A stretch of 64,000 nucleotides of DNA from Gonocerus acuteangulatus (Eukaryota > Arthropoda > Insecta > Hemiptera > Coreidae): NCBI GenBank assembly GCA_946811695.1, contig OX328123.1:126391518-126455517 (forward strand), in the 5' to 3' direction. The notes beneath the pieces were generated by a model, which worked only from the letters and a program-made list of their open reading frames with translations, did no database searches and was not told the origin of the DNA. The position numbers were made by a program, and so were the translations under genes. Shown piece by piece: positions 23,601 to 33,000 of this stretch (the first letter of the stretch is position 1; each line of letters opens with the position of its first letter).

Positions 23601-24763
23601 GTCCATAATTCTTTCTTTCTCCACTTCCGTGAGTTGACTTCCATGCAGCATTATTTAAAAAAAAATACTAATTCACAGGAATCGCCACTGCTTAAAAAAC
23701 AATCCGATGTACTCTCTCTTTAACAGTAAGAAGAAAACTGAGGTGGTAATAATCCATTAGTACACCTGACAATACAAAAGTAACGTTGAGTTTATACTTA
23801 TTCACAGCTTAAACATGGTCTTTTAACAAAATCTGATTACTGTAAATTATCGAACTAATCAAAGGCCATTTAAAGCTTCCTAGCAATCTAATAACATAAA
23901 AACGAATCACAAAAAATCATTGTGGAATGAATTCACTTATAAATTTAATAAATACTTTGATTTTATAAGTTGAGTTTATAATTTTTCAAAGGACTGTATA
24001 TATATATATATATATTTCTAGAAATCTGTGTGGAGTAGAAAATATATAGTTATATTGTTTATAGGATGGGGAAAACAAGGTATGTATGATCCTCCATCGC
24101 CTGTCCTAAAGAAAGTTGAACTGACAGTAATTCCACATAGTACTTGTCAAAAATATTGGCAATTGACCAGACCACAGAGCCAGATCTGTGTGATGCAGAG
24201 TGGCAAAGGACCATGCATGGTAAGTATTTACTATGAAAATTGCAATAATAACTTCTAGGGGTGCTAATAGCCAATTAGTTGATGCGTTGTTAAAAACGAA
24301 AAAAATAAAAATTACTTCTAGGATGTCCCCGTGGTCTAGTGGCTAACGCCTTAGATCTCATGCGGTTTCTCATGAGATGGTGGGTTCGAGTTCTACGGGT
24401 GGCAGGAATTTTCTCATCTCAGGGCTTGTTGAGAATATTCCTCGCTCCACCAGAATGTCGGCACTAATGGCCCTCATGTCGGTGCAAAATTGGTAATTTC
24501 TTTCCAGAGTAACCCCCTGCCCTCCTTATGAACCGATATAGTTTATTTTTACAACAAATTTTTGTATTAAGATGGCCACAACGAATATTGAGTTTCATTG
24601 GAATACAACGAAAATTACGGCCGGTGTGGGCAAATAACCACTTTGGGTCTGGAGTAAACCCCACCTCCAGACTGACTGCTTTTGTTGGTTAACGAACTCG
24701 TTCAATTGTTTGCTAGGGTGATACTATATATCAAGTTTTGTGGCAAAAAACAAAAACTCTGAC

Positions 24764-24829
<66 letters not shown>

Positions 24830-25272
24830 GCACACAAATAGATTAGGAGACATTTTTTCAAAATTTCCATCATTAGTGCAACCTCAATAGCTACCTTTTT
24901 AGCACTTTCCTTCGGAGGAAAGTGCTAAAAAGACTGACTCTTCCTAAAAGAAAGTTTTGCTTCGTTGTCCTAAGATGCTTTTCTCCTGATTGCATATTTT
25001 CTTGTCTCGTGTTAATTCTAAAACTAATGTCTCATAATGCCCTGCAAATTTTGTCCAATTAACTTTAGTCGACATATTATATTTTTATTATTTTATTCAC
25101 TTTTGTATTCATAAAGCATTAAAATAATGATTTGTATTAAAGATGAGTTTAATACAAATTTTCAAAAGATATAAAGGATTCTTAAACTTTACTCCTCTTG
25201 CAAATTAATTAAAAGTGCAAACTGAAAGCTTTGCATAGGTTAATCCAGGATTCCTGAACAGGCTATATATAC

Positions 25273-25340
<68 letters not shown>

Positions 25341-27902
25341 CTTTAAATATATATAAAGTTTAATATGTGTGTAATTAAATAATTAAATTGTTTCACCCTC
25401 TTCAAAAAAATAAACTTCAATCTTTAACAAAGTTGCTTTTAGGATAGGCATCACAAACAGGTGCACATTATTATTTAAATGTTTAAGATATAGCACTTTT
25501 GACGAGTAGAAATATATTTAAAGAAATTTTCTCTCCCATTAATTATAAAAAAAGTTGAAAAAATATGGGGTTAATTTTGTAACATTTAGTTATGGTTTTT
25601 AATTAATTATTTTCAATGGCAACACATATTGAAAGTATTCATATAAAAACTAGGATTATTAATATTTACAAGGTTATTTGTCTGCTTCTAGGGTGATTCT
25701 GGCGGTCCCTGGGTATGGATGGACCCTGAGACAAAAAAATACACACTGATTGGTGTTACTTCCTATGGTGGACAGTGTGTCTACCCACCACCAGCAGTCA
25801 ATACTGAAGTTGCTGCTTTCCTTCCTTGGATTCAAAACGTTATTCAAGGTAATTAATTTCCATTCTAACTATCTCATAGAGAGAAGAGAGAGAGTGAGCT
25901 GTGAGTATCTTGTGTTTATAAGAAACCCAATCTTTTGAAGTAGTTATTTTTTAAAATACCTTCAGATCATTAGAGCTAGATTAAGATTAATATAACTTTT
26001 CAAATGAACTTTGGCAAATAAAGATACGTTCTACTTCATGTTTTCCCCCACGACTTGGTATGTAAGTAAGAGTTTGTCGCTTAGATTCGTTTATTTGTAG
26101 AAATGGAGAGTAAGAAATAGAAATGTCTTTTCCCAAAACCATTCTGTTTCTTTGAGAACTAAGGAAACTATGCTTTTCAGGGTTACTTCCTAGTTTTTAC
26201 CCACACGAGATTGTCAAAGGCATAGCACCCCAAGCAAGGAGAGTAGATTCATTATTTCTTTTAACGGAAATCCTACAAAACCCTTTTGTTCTCTTTAGCC
26301 AGAGAGTTATGAATACCTTTGACACAAAGGTTTTTAAAATGTTAATACTTTTTTTGAGCCTTTTAATATAGAAATTATATTCTTTACTTATTCCCAGGAA
26401 TTTCCTTATTTTTATGTGACTGATTGTGAGGAGGAAACTCCTCTACTTATAATCTTCCAATGTGTGGCACAGGAAAGAGGGAGAATAAATATGTGGAAAT
26501 AATACATACTGATACTCCCGGCTGCCTGGTTAACACACCAGGCAACAGTGCAGGAGAGGCGTCCATATGGTTAGCACACCAGTACAGAGATGGAGGAAAA
26601 CAGTGAATCGAATAAGTCCAGGTTATTCATAAGGACAATGTATACTGGAATGTATATACTTAAAGGAGGTATATGTAAGAGCGAGTGGAAGCAAATTTAT
26701 CTGCTTCTGGCTTGTATCCCCTGTGAAGTTTCGCTCCCTCTGTTGACTTGAAGTTTTAGCAGTTGGAAAGATAGCTTGTTAACGATTTTGTAAAACTGAC
26801 TTGTATCCTGGGTCGGTTTAAAAAGGCTCAGGGTCCATCCATTATACTGTGCCATCCATTTTATTTGAATCGAGGCACCGAGAATTCCCTGTATTTTAAC
26901 TGGGAGATTTCTTAGCTCTATGGTTTTTACTATGTCAGCTGACATGTTATTGCTGGCTTATAGCAGCCTGTGCCTCAAAAGCCAGGACAGTTTTTGTGAA
27001 TCGAGTTGTCAGTTCTCCAAAAGGATTGTTATCCTCTAATACTTACTGTCGCTATATATGTTGATTAGCCACTTTTACTTTTTTTTTAAGTGTGTTCTGT
27101 GAAATATTTTAGGTATCCACATGTCCTTCCGAAGCTCGATCTTCCGTAGGATCGATGAAGATTTGAAGACATTTTTCAAAAATTCATTCATGAATGGAGC
27201 CTGAACAGCTAGATTCTTTTAGAAAGTCCTAAATATGGCTAGGAAGGCGGAAACCAATTCTTTACATTATATATATCTTTATCTTGATATTTCCAGTATT
27301 CTTTACTGGTTTCAAAGTTTTATAAAAGTATTAAAAACAGTAAAGGCCTTTCAACTTAAAAGGACATCCAATCGCATATATGGGAACTGGCCATGGGAAT
27401 TTTTCATGTATTCAATGAATTTCTATGTACCTTTGCCAAACAAAACAGACATTATGTTGAGTATAAGCAAGCTTTTATAACATTTAGTATATAAAAGTTC
27501 TTTCCTATAGCTAAGATTCAACATAATTTAACAATCAATGCTGCTAAAGCATTTTCCAAAGGCACTCCTCGCAAAAGTAGAAAAGAATGAATTGAGGATA
27601 ATTGGGAACTTAAATAAGTGCAATGAAAAATTAATATAATGTATCCGGTTCAGAAACCATATTATTGATCTCAACTCCAAATAAATAATTAAAAAAAAGA
27701 AAATATTTAAAAGCATCATATTTTAAAATGGTCACATACCATTAAGTTTGCCTCCTAATCTTACAGCTCTAAGCCCTTATTTCAGATACAACTCTCTTTA
27801 GTTGTCTAATGTATTAGTATACAAAACTCTTATTTAACCTTCTTTAAATGTCTGTTTTCTTTTCTAGCTACCAAACCTGCACAAATCTGCACAAAAGTTT
27901 AA
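17546..27902 (+). CDS. Secreted chymotrypsin-fold (S1A) serine protease, six exons
   Basis: Coding exons: 17546-17644, 20442-20637, 20762-20950, 24065-24219, 25692-25848, 27868-27902. They join in frame to 276 codons plus TAA. Residues 1-19 are a signal peptide (hydrophobic core, SWA before the likely cleavage). Next comes CPCGWTNS (Cys26, Cys28), then the activation site GR-IVGG (cut after Arg35). The triad is His78 (TAAHC), Asp125 (DDITVV) and Ser216 (GDSGGP). Cys145 (GPVCLP) likely bonds a leader cysteine. The residue six before the catalytic serine is Gly210, not the Asp of trypsins, so trypsin specificity is not predicted. The CxCGW leader is known from insect venom and salivary serine proteases, where a CUB domain often precedes it; no CUB is encoded here. 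Role in digestion, saliva or venom is inference. All introns are GT-AG except intron 2 (GC-AG). Confidence 0.92.
17958..18160 (+). mobile_element. 5S rRNA-derived SINE in protease intron 1
   Basis: The 5S head starts GCCAACAGCCATAGCCACG and closes GCTGTTGGC. The tail is 'cggcgttaatagccc' plus A12-rich DNA. More diverged than copies 1 and 3; AT-rich flanks hide the target duplication. Confidence 0.85.
18205..18391 (-). mobile_element. tRNA-derived SINE (family I) in protease intron 1
   Basis: The reverse complement starts GGAGGCCCGGTGGCCGTGAG, followed by a degraded box B. The conserved 3' body (GGCATCAGCCCTATCCTGGC ... aataaatggacgttaaaattt) is complete. Confidence 0.85.
18636..18785 (+). 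other. Candidate alternative or relic exon in protease intron 1
   Basis: A strong acceptor (tttgtcgttttccag) opens a 49-codon frame in phase 0, the phase in which exon 1 ends. It reads QKVSLASGIQELTLGRYAVF and on to TALK and a stop. Spliced to exon 1 it would give a short secreted protein. I do not recognise the sequence. It may equally be a chance frame or a transposon scrap. An AATAAA lies at 19038. Confidence 0.3.
18786..20441. other. Rest of protease intron 1
   Basis: AT-rich intronic DNA. One GC-richer stretch (19380-19490) has two similar blocks of the form 'agtggctctcaggcca.ggggcatg' and 'ttggctcaggcca.agggcatg', a small local duplication. No gene or RNA seen. Confidence 0.5.
20442..20637 (+). 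CDS. Protease exon 2: activation site and catalytic His
   Basis: The acceptor 'aaaacag' is followed by GGT AGA ATT GTG GGC. It encodes GRIVGGQETKKNEYPW, the CGASIV strand and TAAHC. The exon must end at 20637 at a GCAAGT donor. The alternative GT at 20642 leaves the wrong phase and meets a stop in exon 3. Confidence 0.85.
20762..20950 (+). CDS. Protease exon 3: catalytic Asp
   Basis: Acceptor 'ttttttcacag', donor GTAGGC. It encodes RWVIHPDF, DDITVV (catalytic Asp125) and VGPVCLP, ending in TAI before the split glycine codon of TAIGWG. Confidence 0.9.
21071..21258. mobile_element. Penelope-like inverted repeat with hammerhead-like words, protease intron 3
   Basis: The arms 21071-21125 and 21206-21258 are imperfect reverse complements. 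Read outward, each contains CTGATGAGGCACT followed by a small stem-loop and an AAA run (GTGTGAAAAA on the minus strand, GGTACAAAAC on the plus strand). CUGAUGA plus stem plus GAAA is the hammerhead core known from Penelope-like element ends; both copies here look decayed. Confidence 0.5.
21360..21883 (+). repeat. Helitron-like element with three ~120-bp tandem units, protease intron 3
   Basis: Three units each contain 'tgtttgttccttatacaaatcc'-type text, 'gaccgattttgaccaaac' and 'ttggcacac...ggtcttgat'. Then a unique region leads to the terminus GGTAACAGCTAG followed by T. The minus-strand relic at 5431 shares the terminus. Confidence 0.65.
22185..22380 (+). mobile_element. tRNA-derived SINE (family II), protease intron 3
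   Basis: The head is GGGGTCTCCCGTGGTCTAGT with box A TGGTCTAGTGGCTA and box B GGTGGGTTCAATTCCCAC. The body is 'aattttctcatcctacgactc', 'cctcgctgcaccctggatgtcggcgc'. A second copy is at 24322-24485. It is not a tRNA gene: the acceptor does not pair and the body is shared. Confidence 0.8.
22408..23996 (-). mobile_element. Inactive Tc1-like DNA transposon, protease intron 3
   Basis: TIRs: CAGTGCTGAGAAAAAATATA...ACTCAA on the left and, on the other strand, CAGTCCTTTGAAAAATTATA...ACTCAA on the right. It sits between TA-rich tracts, as expected for TA-targeting elements. The transposase lies on the minus strand and is heavily mutated. Confidence 0.75.
22640..23651 (-). pseudogene. Tc1-like transposase, heavily mutated
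   Basis: The N-terminal part (23651-23280) reads LTEVEKERIMDLRRGG, then KRNGSPPNVLKQVKRAVSRD and DVSLMRKWITESQILKYC: the paired-like HTH and linker of Tc1 transposases. The catalytic part is in other frames: SDKK in place of SDE, QQNNAPIHA in place of the DNxPxH motif, SPNLNSIE in place of SPDLNPIE. Two acidic residues are lost and several stops are present, so it cannot cut DNA. Confidence 0.8.
24065..24219 (+). CDS. Protease exon 4: GWG strand and substrate-pocket approach
   Basis: Acceptor 'tttatag', donor GTAAGT. It encodes GWGKQG, the SPVLKKVELTVI strand, C189, QICVMQ and GKGPCM. It sits 69 bp after the end of a dead Tc1 element. Confidence 0.92.
24258..24312 (+). mobile_element. 5S-SINE 3' tail fragment, protease intron 4
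   Basis: 'gtgctaatagccaattagttgatgcgttgttaaaa' matches the 5S-SINE tail at 18098-18140. The head is absent. Confidence 0.55.
24322..24485 (+). mobile_element. tRNA-derived SINE (family II), protease intron 4
   Basis: GTCCCCGTGGTCTAGTGGCTAACGCC head, box B GGTGGGTTCGAGTTC, then 'attttctcatctc', 'cctcgctccaccagaatgtcggc'. 3' end not sharp. Confidence 0.8.
24490..24945 (+). repeat. Family A repeat, protease intron 4
   Basis: It has the same module order as 10145-10905: 'gtttatttttacaac' unit, C-rich 'ggagtaaacccc', 'tggttaacgaactcgttcaat', a (TA)n tract at 24764-24828, then GTGCAACCTCAATAGCTACC. It ends in a hairpin, TTTTAGCACTTTCCTTCGG with AGGAAAGTGCTAAAA. Confidence 0.75.
25262..25339. repeat. 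(TA)n microsatellite, protease intron 4
   Basis: About 35 TA units after 'tatatatacatatacat'. It is not obviously inside a family A copy. Confidence 0.85.
25692..25848 (+). CDS. Protease exon 5: catalytic Ser
   Basis: Acceptor 'tgcttctag', donor GTAATT. It begins GGT GAT TCT GGC GGT CCC (GDSGGP) and continues through LIGVTSYGGQC to the C-terminal helix FLPWIQNVIQ. Confidence 0.93.
25849..27867. other. Protease intron 5
   Basis: Mostly unremarkable AT-rich DNA. 27115-27240 is an old family A end (gatcgatgaagatttgaagacatttttcaaaaattc) without the (TA)n tract. A 'ctgcctggttaacacaccaggcaacag' hairpin lies at 26521-26550. No gene found. Confidence 0.5.
27868..27902 (+). CDS. Protease exon 6: C-terminal tail and stop
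   Basis: Acceptor 'ttttctag'. It encodes ATKPAQICTKV and a TAA stop. The late cysteine (Cys273) is extra to the core fold. Confidence 0.8.
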
Positions 27903-27974
27903 AGCTCTTGGGAAGAAAATAGCACTTAATGAGTGTTTGTCTTGTCTATATTTGGAGGATTGTCATAATAAGAA

Positions 27975-27980
27975 AATAAA
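27975..27980 (+). terminator. Polyadenylation signal of the protease gene
   Basis: AATAAA lies 73 bp after the stop codon, within overlapping AATAAA repeats. A homologous copy occurs downstream at about 28688. Confidence 0.6.
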
Positions 27981-28036
27981 ATAAATAAATAATTGATAAT
28001 ATGATTCAAACAACAGTTTCTTTATTCCCTTAATCT

Positions 28037-28599
28037 TCTACTTTTGATTTATTGTGTTTTTTTTTTTTTTGTTTATTTTAGCTGTCAGCAGTTTTGATAT
28101 ATTTTTACATATTTTTTGTATATATAAAAGTACCAAAGTGTAATTACCAATATATAACTAACTATCTGGTGTACATTCCTTGAAGAAGCTGTGCCTCTTA
28201 ACACCTCTTTGATCATTCCTCTTCTCTGTATTCAGCTTCTGCTAATTCTGGATAACTAGCTTCGGTAAATCTTGCTTCAGGTTTTTTTTATTGCTTTTTT
28301 TTACAGCAAACCATAAAACCCTGACAAGGTCTAACAGAAATGAGAAGTTTTGAACTTTTTGCATATCTCGTAACATATATCAAGCCCGGTTGAGTAATCA
28401 TGGTTAGTGGAAAGCGACCATTCAAAATAATAATAAATTTCCTACCAAAAATGTTACAGCATGAATTTCAATAGGACTACCTCCGTCACATAAATTGTGC
28501 TTAAAGTTTCAGAAGTGTTCATTTTGTTCCTTTGAAGGCAAAATATTATGATATTGTATTCTAAGCTTTCATAATCAAGCCAGAGATAATACTTATAAG
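28037..28599. other. Spacer between protease 3' end and its duplicate
   Basis: AT-rich, with no coding frame recognised. It may be the relic of an intron of the lost duplicate, but nothing confirms it. Confidence 0.4.
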
Positions 28600-28750
28600 G
28601 CAAAAAGTTTAGAGCTCTTGGGAAGAATAAAATAACTTGATGAAGAGTGTTTGTCTAGTCTATGTATGGAGGATTGGGATGATAAGAAAATAAATAAATA
28701 GTTGTTAAAATGGTTCCAACAACTGATTCTTTATTCCCTAATCTTGGATT
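28600..28750 (+). pseudogene. Duplicate of the protease 3' end (last codons plus 3' UTR)
   Basis: The segment aligns with 27888-28036: 'aaaagtttaaagctcttgggaaga' vs 'aaaagtttagagctcttgggaaga', 'gagtgtttgtcttgtctat' vs 'gagtgtttgtctagtctat', then the AATAAA cluster and 'tctttattccct'. Only the final Lys-Val-stop end of the coding part remains. No earlier exon is visible in the 560 bp upstream, so this is a truncated tandem copy. Confidence 0.75.
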
Positions 28751-29103
28751 GACAGCTGGGCTCACAAATTGCTTACACGTTAATATCGTTCTCCTTAAAT
28801 ATAATCAAGATACAGAGGAAGAACGAATATTGAAGTTCATTTGAAGACAAGAAAGGCAAGAGAACTACAAAACGATCTGGATAAAGTAACTTCGAGTCAA
28901 GAACTAGGTTCATAGAATTTCATAAGGGTCAACAGGTTTACCCGAGAACAACAGGTTTACAGAGATCGCGAGGATCAAGGCATTTTTAGCTGAACGGAAT
29001 AGCATATCCAGGACAGTTGCAAAACTATACCCTAAATAGAAAACTGAAATTAAGAATGAACTTACCTTGTAAGTTAAATTTTATACAAGCTGGTTAAGAA
29101 TAT

Positions 29104-29552
29104 TGTGGCGGTTCGTCATAGGCTAATAACTGCGCCTATAGATCCTACCTCTATGGTAGACTATAAAGCTGGAAGGTTCCTGCCTAGGAGGTTGACCAGT
29201 CAGTCAGTTTCCGAATATAGGACGCTCACCTGTGTTTTTGTGAATACTTACGGTTGGTTGTGTTATGTTATAATAACGTATCAGTATGGCCATACTTAGG
29301 TGTAATGAAGAGTTGCGATGCAAGTAGCATTTGTATTAATTGTATATATATGTAGGATAAGATAGATTATAGTATGTACAAAGTAGTTCCTAAGTTAGCG
29401 TATAATTTTAATATTTTATTAGTTATTTTAATGTTACTAGTTGTTTTATTTAATTATTTGATTAAATTATTAATATATTAAATATTAAAATAAACACGTG
29501 TTTTATATAACCAAAACCAAGAGTGACGTCATAATTACCCCCAAAGAGGTAA
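29104..29552 (+). repeat. Probable 5' LTR of the gypsy element
   Basis: It starts TGTGGCGGTTCG, contains a plausible promoter and AATAAA (29486) region, and is followed at about 29553 by GTGGTGACCCCGACGTCA, a sequence typical just after the 5' LTR of arthropod gypsy elements. The exact end is uncertain because no second LTR is present. Confidence 0.6.
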
Positions 29553-29791
29553 TAAGTGGTGACCCCGACGTCATTTCTAAAATACAGTAAATGATTGGCA
29601 TGTGACGTCATAGTTTCCAAATTTACGTTTTTGTGTGAAGATAATTATTTTTAGCCGTTTTTGGTCTAGTTTTCTTTCTTTATTTAAATTAAATAATTTA
29701 TTTATTTATTTAAATTAAATAATCTATTTTTTCTTTTTCAAATTTCTGATTTTTAGCTTGTGCACATTTTAGTTATTAAAAAAATATATAA

Positions 29792-30645
29792 AATGGCTGA
29801 CGAGAAGGAACAGGGAAAGTACGCCAGAGTTTCTCGCTGCATTTTCTGCTACTAACAAGACAACGCCTTTTTGGAAGTCAGATCCCGAATTATGGTTTAT
29901 ACAAATGGAGGCCGTTTTTGCTCGTGCGGGGATTACAAACAGTGTCACGAAATTCCATACGGCGATACCTATGCTCGACTTGGATGTTATGTGACAATGG
30001 ATAACATCCAAGTCGAGCATATATAGTATGGATGATATAGTTAGAAACCCTAGTGCCGTTTCTCCATATGAAGACCTGAAGAATAGTTGCTACGCTGAGT
30101 CTGAGAGTAGACGCATAGAACAGTTATTGGAAGGAAAACAACTGGTAGATGAGAAGCTATCTCAGCTGTTAAGGCACATGCAACAGCTGGCAGGGGAAAC
30201 AGTCAATAAGGACATTTTGAAGACTCTATGTCTGCGTTCACTGCCGACCAATACACAGGCGATTCTTACCACGGCTGGCCACACTGAAGTTGAGAAGCTA
30301 GCGGAAGTTGCAGATAAAATTCACGAGGTGTTTCGACCAGAAGAAGTTTGTTCAGTGGGTAATGCAAGTTCTTCCTCCTGGCAGAACACAGCTTCACGTT
30401 TAGAATCGAAGATAGAGCAGCTGACCGCGCAAATTGCAGCTTTGTCTTCTCGAGGGCGCCAAGGACAGCCGGAGGATTCATCTATTCAGCGCCATAGGAC
30501 AAACCAGAGAAACCGAAGTCGTTCCAAGAGTCAAGCGAACAAACCAGATTGGTTATGCTTTTATCATTTCCGATTTAAGGAAAATGCTAACAAGTGCATT
30601 CAGCCATGTGCCTGGGAGAGATTGCACAAGAAGTCGGAAAACTAG
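29792..30645 (+). pseudogene. gag of the gypsy element, broken
   Basis: The ATG at 29792 is followed by a frameshift, then PFWKSDPELWFIQMEAVF, a standard gag N-terminal motif. The frame ends at a stop inside the palindrome 29971-30020. It resumes at 30028 (DDIVRNPSAVSPYEDLK, LLEGKQLVDEKLSQLLRHM, LPTNTQAIL) and ends with a Cys/His cluster ([15 protein letters not shown]...C). The second part overlaps pol by 52 bp in another frame. Confidence 0.8.
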
Positions 30646-33000
30646 CTGATGGCCCGGAAGTGGCGTGTGCCGGTGCCAGCAGTATTGCACAACGCCGTCT
30701 TTTTGTAAAGGATAAGAGGACAGGACTTTCTCTGCTAATCGACACTGGTGCAGCAATTTCTGTTATTCCTACAAGGAAGTGCATGAAGCCTATCCAGAAG
30801 GATTTTACTTTATATGCTGCAAACGGTACCAAGATTAAGACCTACGGTGAGGAAACATTGAAGTTGGACCTTGGACTTCGTCGTTCTTTTAAAAGGCCTT
30901 TCATAATTGCGGACATACCCAGAGCTATTATCGGAGCGGACTTTATGTACTACTACAAACTGATGGTTGATCTCAAGGGTCGACAACTGATTGACAAAAC
31001 AACAGGATCTAGAGGCAATATCATCAACGAGATTGCAGCATCTATCTCAGCCGTTCCCGAAGGACATCCATACGCCTTCTTGCTTCGCGAATTTCCGGAC
31101 AATTCCAGACCAAGTTCCATGAAGGTGAAGCATGACACCGTTCACTTCATTGAAACGACCGGACATCCTGTCTCTGCGAAGGCTAGAAGACTACCCCCTG
31201 ATAAGTACCTGAAGGTGAAGGAGGAGTTTAATCATATGGTGGAAATGGGTATATGTCGTCCATCTAAGAGCCAGTGGTCGAGTGCTTTGCACGTTGTAGA
31301 CAAGAAGGATGGAAAAGTTCGACCTTGTGGAGACTTCCGCCAACTTAATTCTCAGACAGTGCCTGACCGATATGGCGTTCCAAATATAATGGACTTTCGC
31401 AACAACCTGTACGGTAAGACACATTTCTCAAGGCTAGATTTAGTAAGGGCTTATTATCATATCCCGATCAGAGAGGAAGATGTGCCCAAGACAGCAATAA
31501 TTACTCCGTTTGGACTATTTGAATTTTCAAGGATGTGTTTTGGACAGAAAAATGCTGCGCAAACTTTTCAGCGTTTTATGGACAGCATACTCCGAGATTT
31601 GAACTTCTGCTTTGTTCTCCTGGATGATGTGCTTATTGCCTCTTCAAGCCACAAGGAACACATCGATCATCTACGGGAGGTGTTCAAAAGGTTGAACGAT
31701 TATGGTCTCACACTTAACCCAGATAAGTGTCAATTTGGTATGAGTGCGATCGATTTCCTTGGTTATCACATAACGCCGGAGGGAATAAGGCCGCAGGAAG
31801 CAAAGGTTCAGACCATTGCCGAATACCCAAAGCCCCAGGACGTTAGATCGTTACGCAGATTTTTGGGGATGATTAATTTTTATCGTCGCTGTATTCCCAA
31901 GGCCGCTGCAGTACAACGGATTCTCAACCGATATCTCCAAGGCTCTAAGAAAAACGACAAATCGCTGATTGAGTGGACAGAGGAGAGCACTGAAGCATTT
32001 GAGCGCTGTAGGGATAGCTTAAAGTCAGCAGCATTGCTTGCTCATCCCAAACCAGATGCCAAGTTATCATTGGCTTGCGATGCGTCCAGCAGTTGTATGG
32101 GAGCAGTTCTTCAGCAGTGGGAAGAAGATCATTGGACACCTTTGGGATTTTACTCAAAAGCATTATCGGAGGCGCAAGGTACATATTCAGCATACGATCG
32201 CGAACTCCTGGCTATATATTCAGCTGTGCGATACTTCCGACCTATCATCGAAGGGAGGAGCTTTGTCATTTTTACGAATCACAGACCACTCGTCTACGCT
32301 ATGCATCAAAAGCCTTCTACAGTATCTCCGATTAGGATGAGGTGGTTAAATTTTATTTCCCAATTTTCGACCAATATTCAGCACGTTGATGGTGAGAACA
32401 ACCAGGTAGCTGACGCTTTATCACGCGTGGAAGCTATTTATCTTGCTAGCGATTTGGATAGGCTTGCAGCTCTATAGAAGAAGGATCCGGAGGTCGAAGC
32501 TCTGAAGAAGCAGGAGAATTTGCAGTTGAAATTGATCAGCTTATCTGGGGCAGCCGAACCTATCCTGTGTGAGACATCCCAGAAGCAAGTGCGAGTCTAC
32601 GTTCCGGCAGCACTTCGTCGGGAGATCTTCGATTCTCTGCATAATGCGAGCCACCCTGGAGTGAGAGCATCCCGAAAATCTGTCGCTCAGAAGTACTTTT
32701 GGCCAAGTTTAAATAAGGATGTCAGCGCTTGGGCACAGACATGTATTGGATGCCAGCGAGGTAAAGTAGGAAGACACACGGTTACAGGCCCTGGTAACTT
32801 TGAATTCGCTGAGCGTTTTGAGCGCGTCCATATGGATATCGTCGGACCGTTACCGCCATCAAAAGGTAAGCGGTATCTGGTCACGATGATTGACAGATAT
32901 ACGCGCTGGTCGGAAGCTGTGCCAGTGGAGTACATAACGGCAGAGATAATAGCAGAAACATTTTACTATGGATGGGTGTCTCGATTTGGTGCCAGAGCTA
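30594..33000 (+). pseudogene. pol of the gypsy element (protease, RT, RNase H, partial integrase)
   Basis: 627 codons to a TAG at 32475-32477. The same frame then continues into integrase (from 32478), so a single nonsense change splits the polyprotein. Protease: [13 protein letters not shown] (Asp50). [28 protein letters not shown], and an active-site motif at 31617-31628 that reads LLDD instead of the usual aromatic-first motif. RNase [23 protein letters not shown], then FTNHRPL (Asn where the family has Asp, 32277-32279). Integrase: HNASHPGVRAS, the C..C of the HHCC finger (CIGCQRGK), VHMDIVGPLPPS; it stops after WVSRFGA. Confidence 0.88.

Larger units (their letters stand above)
29104..33000 (+). 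mobile_element. Ty3/gypsy-type LTR retrotransposon, decayed and 3'-truncated
   Basis: Order: probable 5' LTR, priming region, gag, protease-RT-RNase H-integrase. It ends abruptly in integrase at about 33000, where an R2-group element begins. No 3' LTR or integrase C-terminus is seen after that insert. Defects include a gag frameshift and a palindromic insertion, a TAG inside pol and altered catalytic residues. It cannot be autonomous. Confidence 0.85.

Noticed and set aside
29553..29580. Retroviral (env-bearing) identity for the gypsy element
   Set aside because: No envelope-like frame is present; the element ends in integrase at the R2-group junction.
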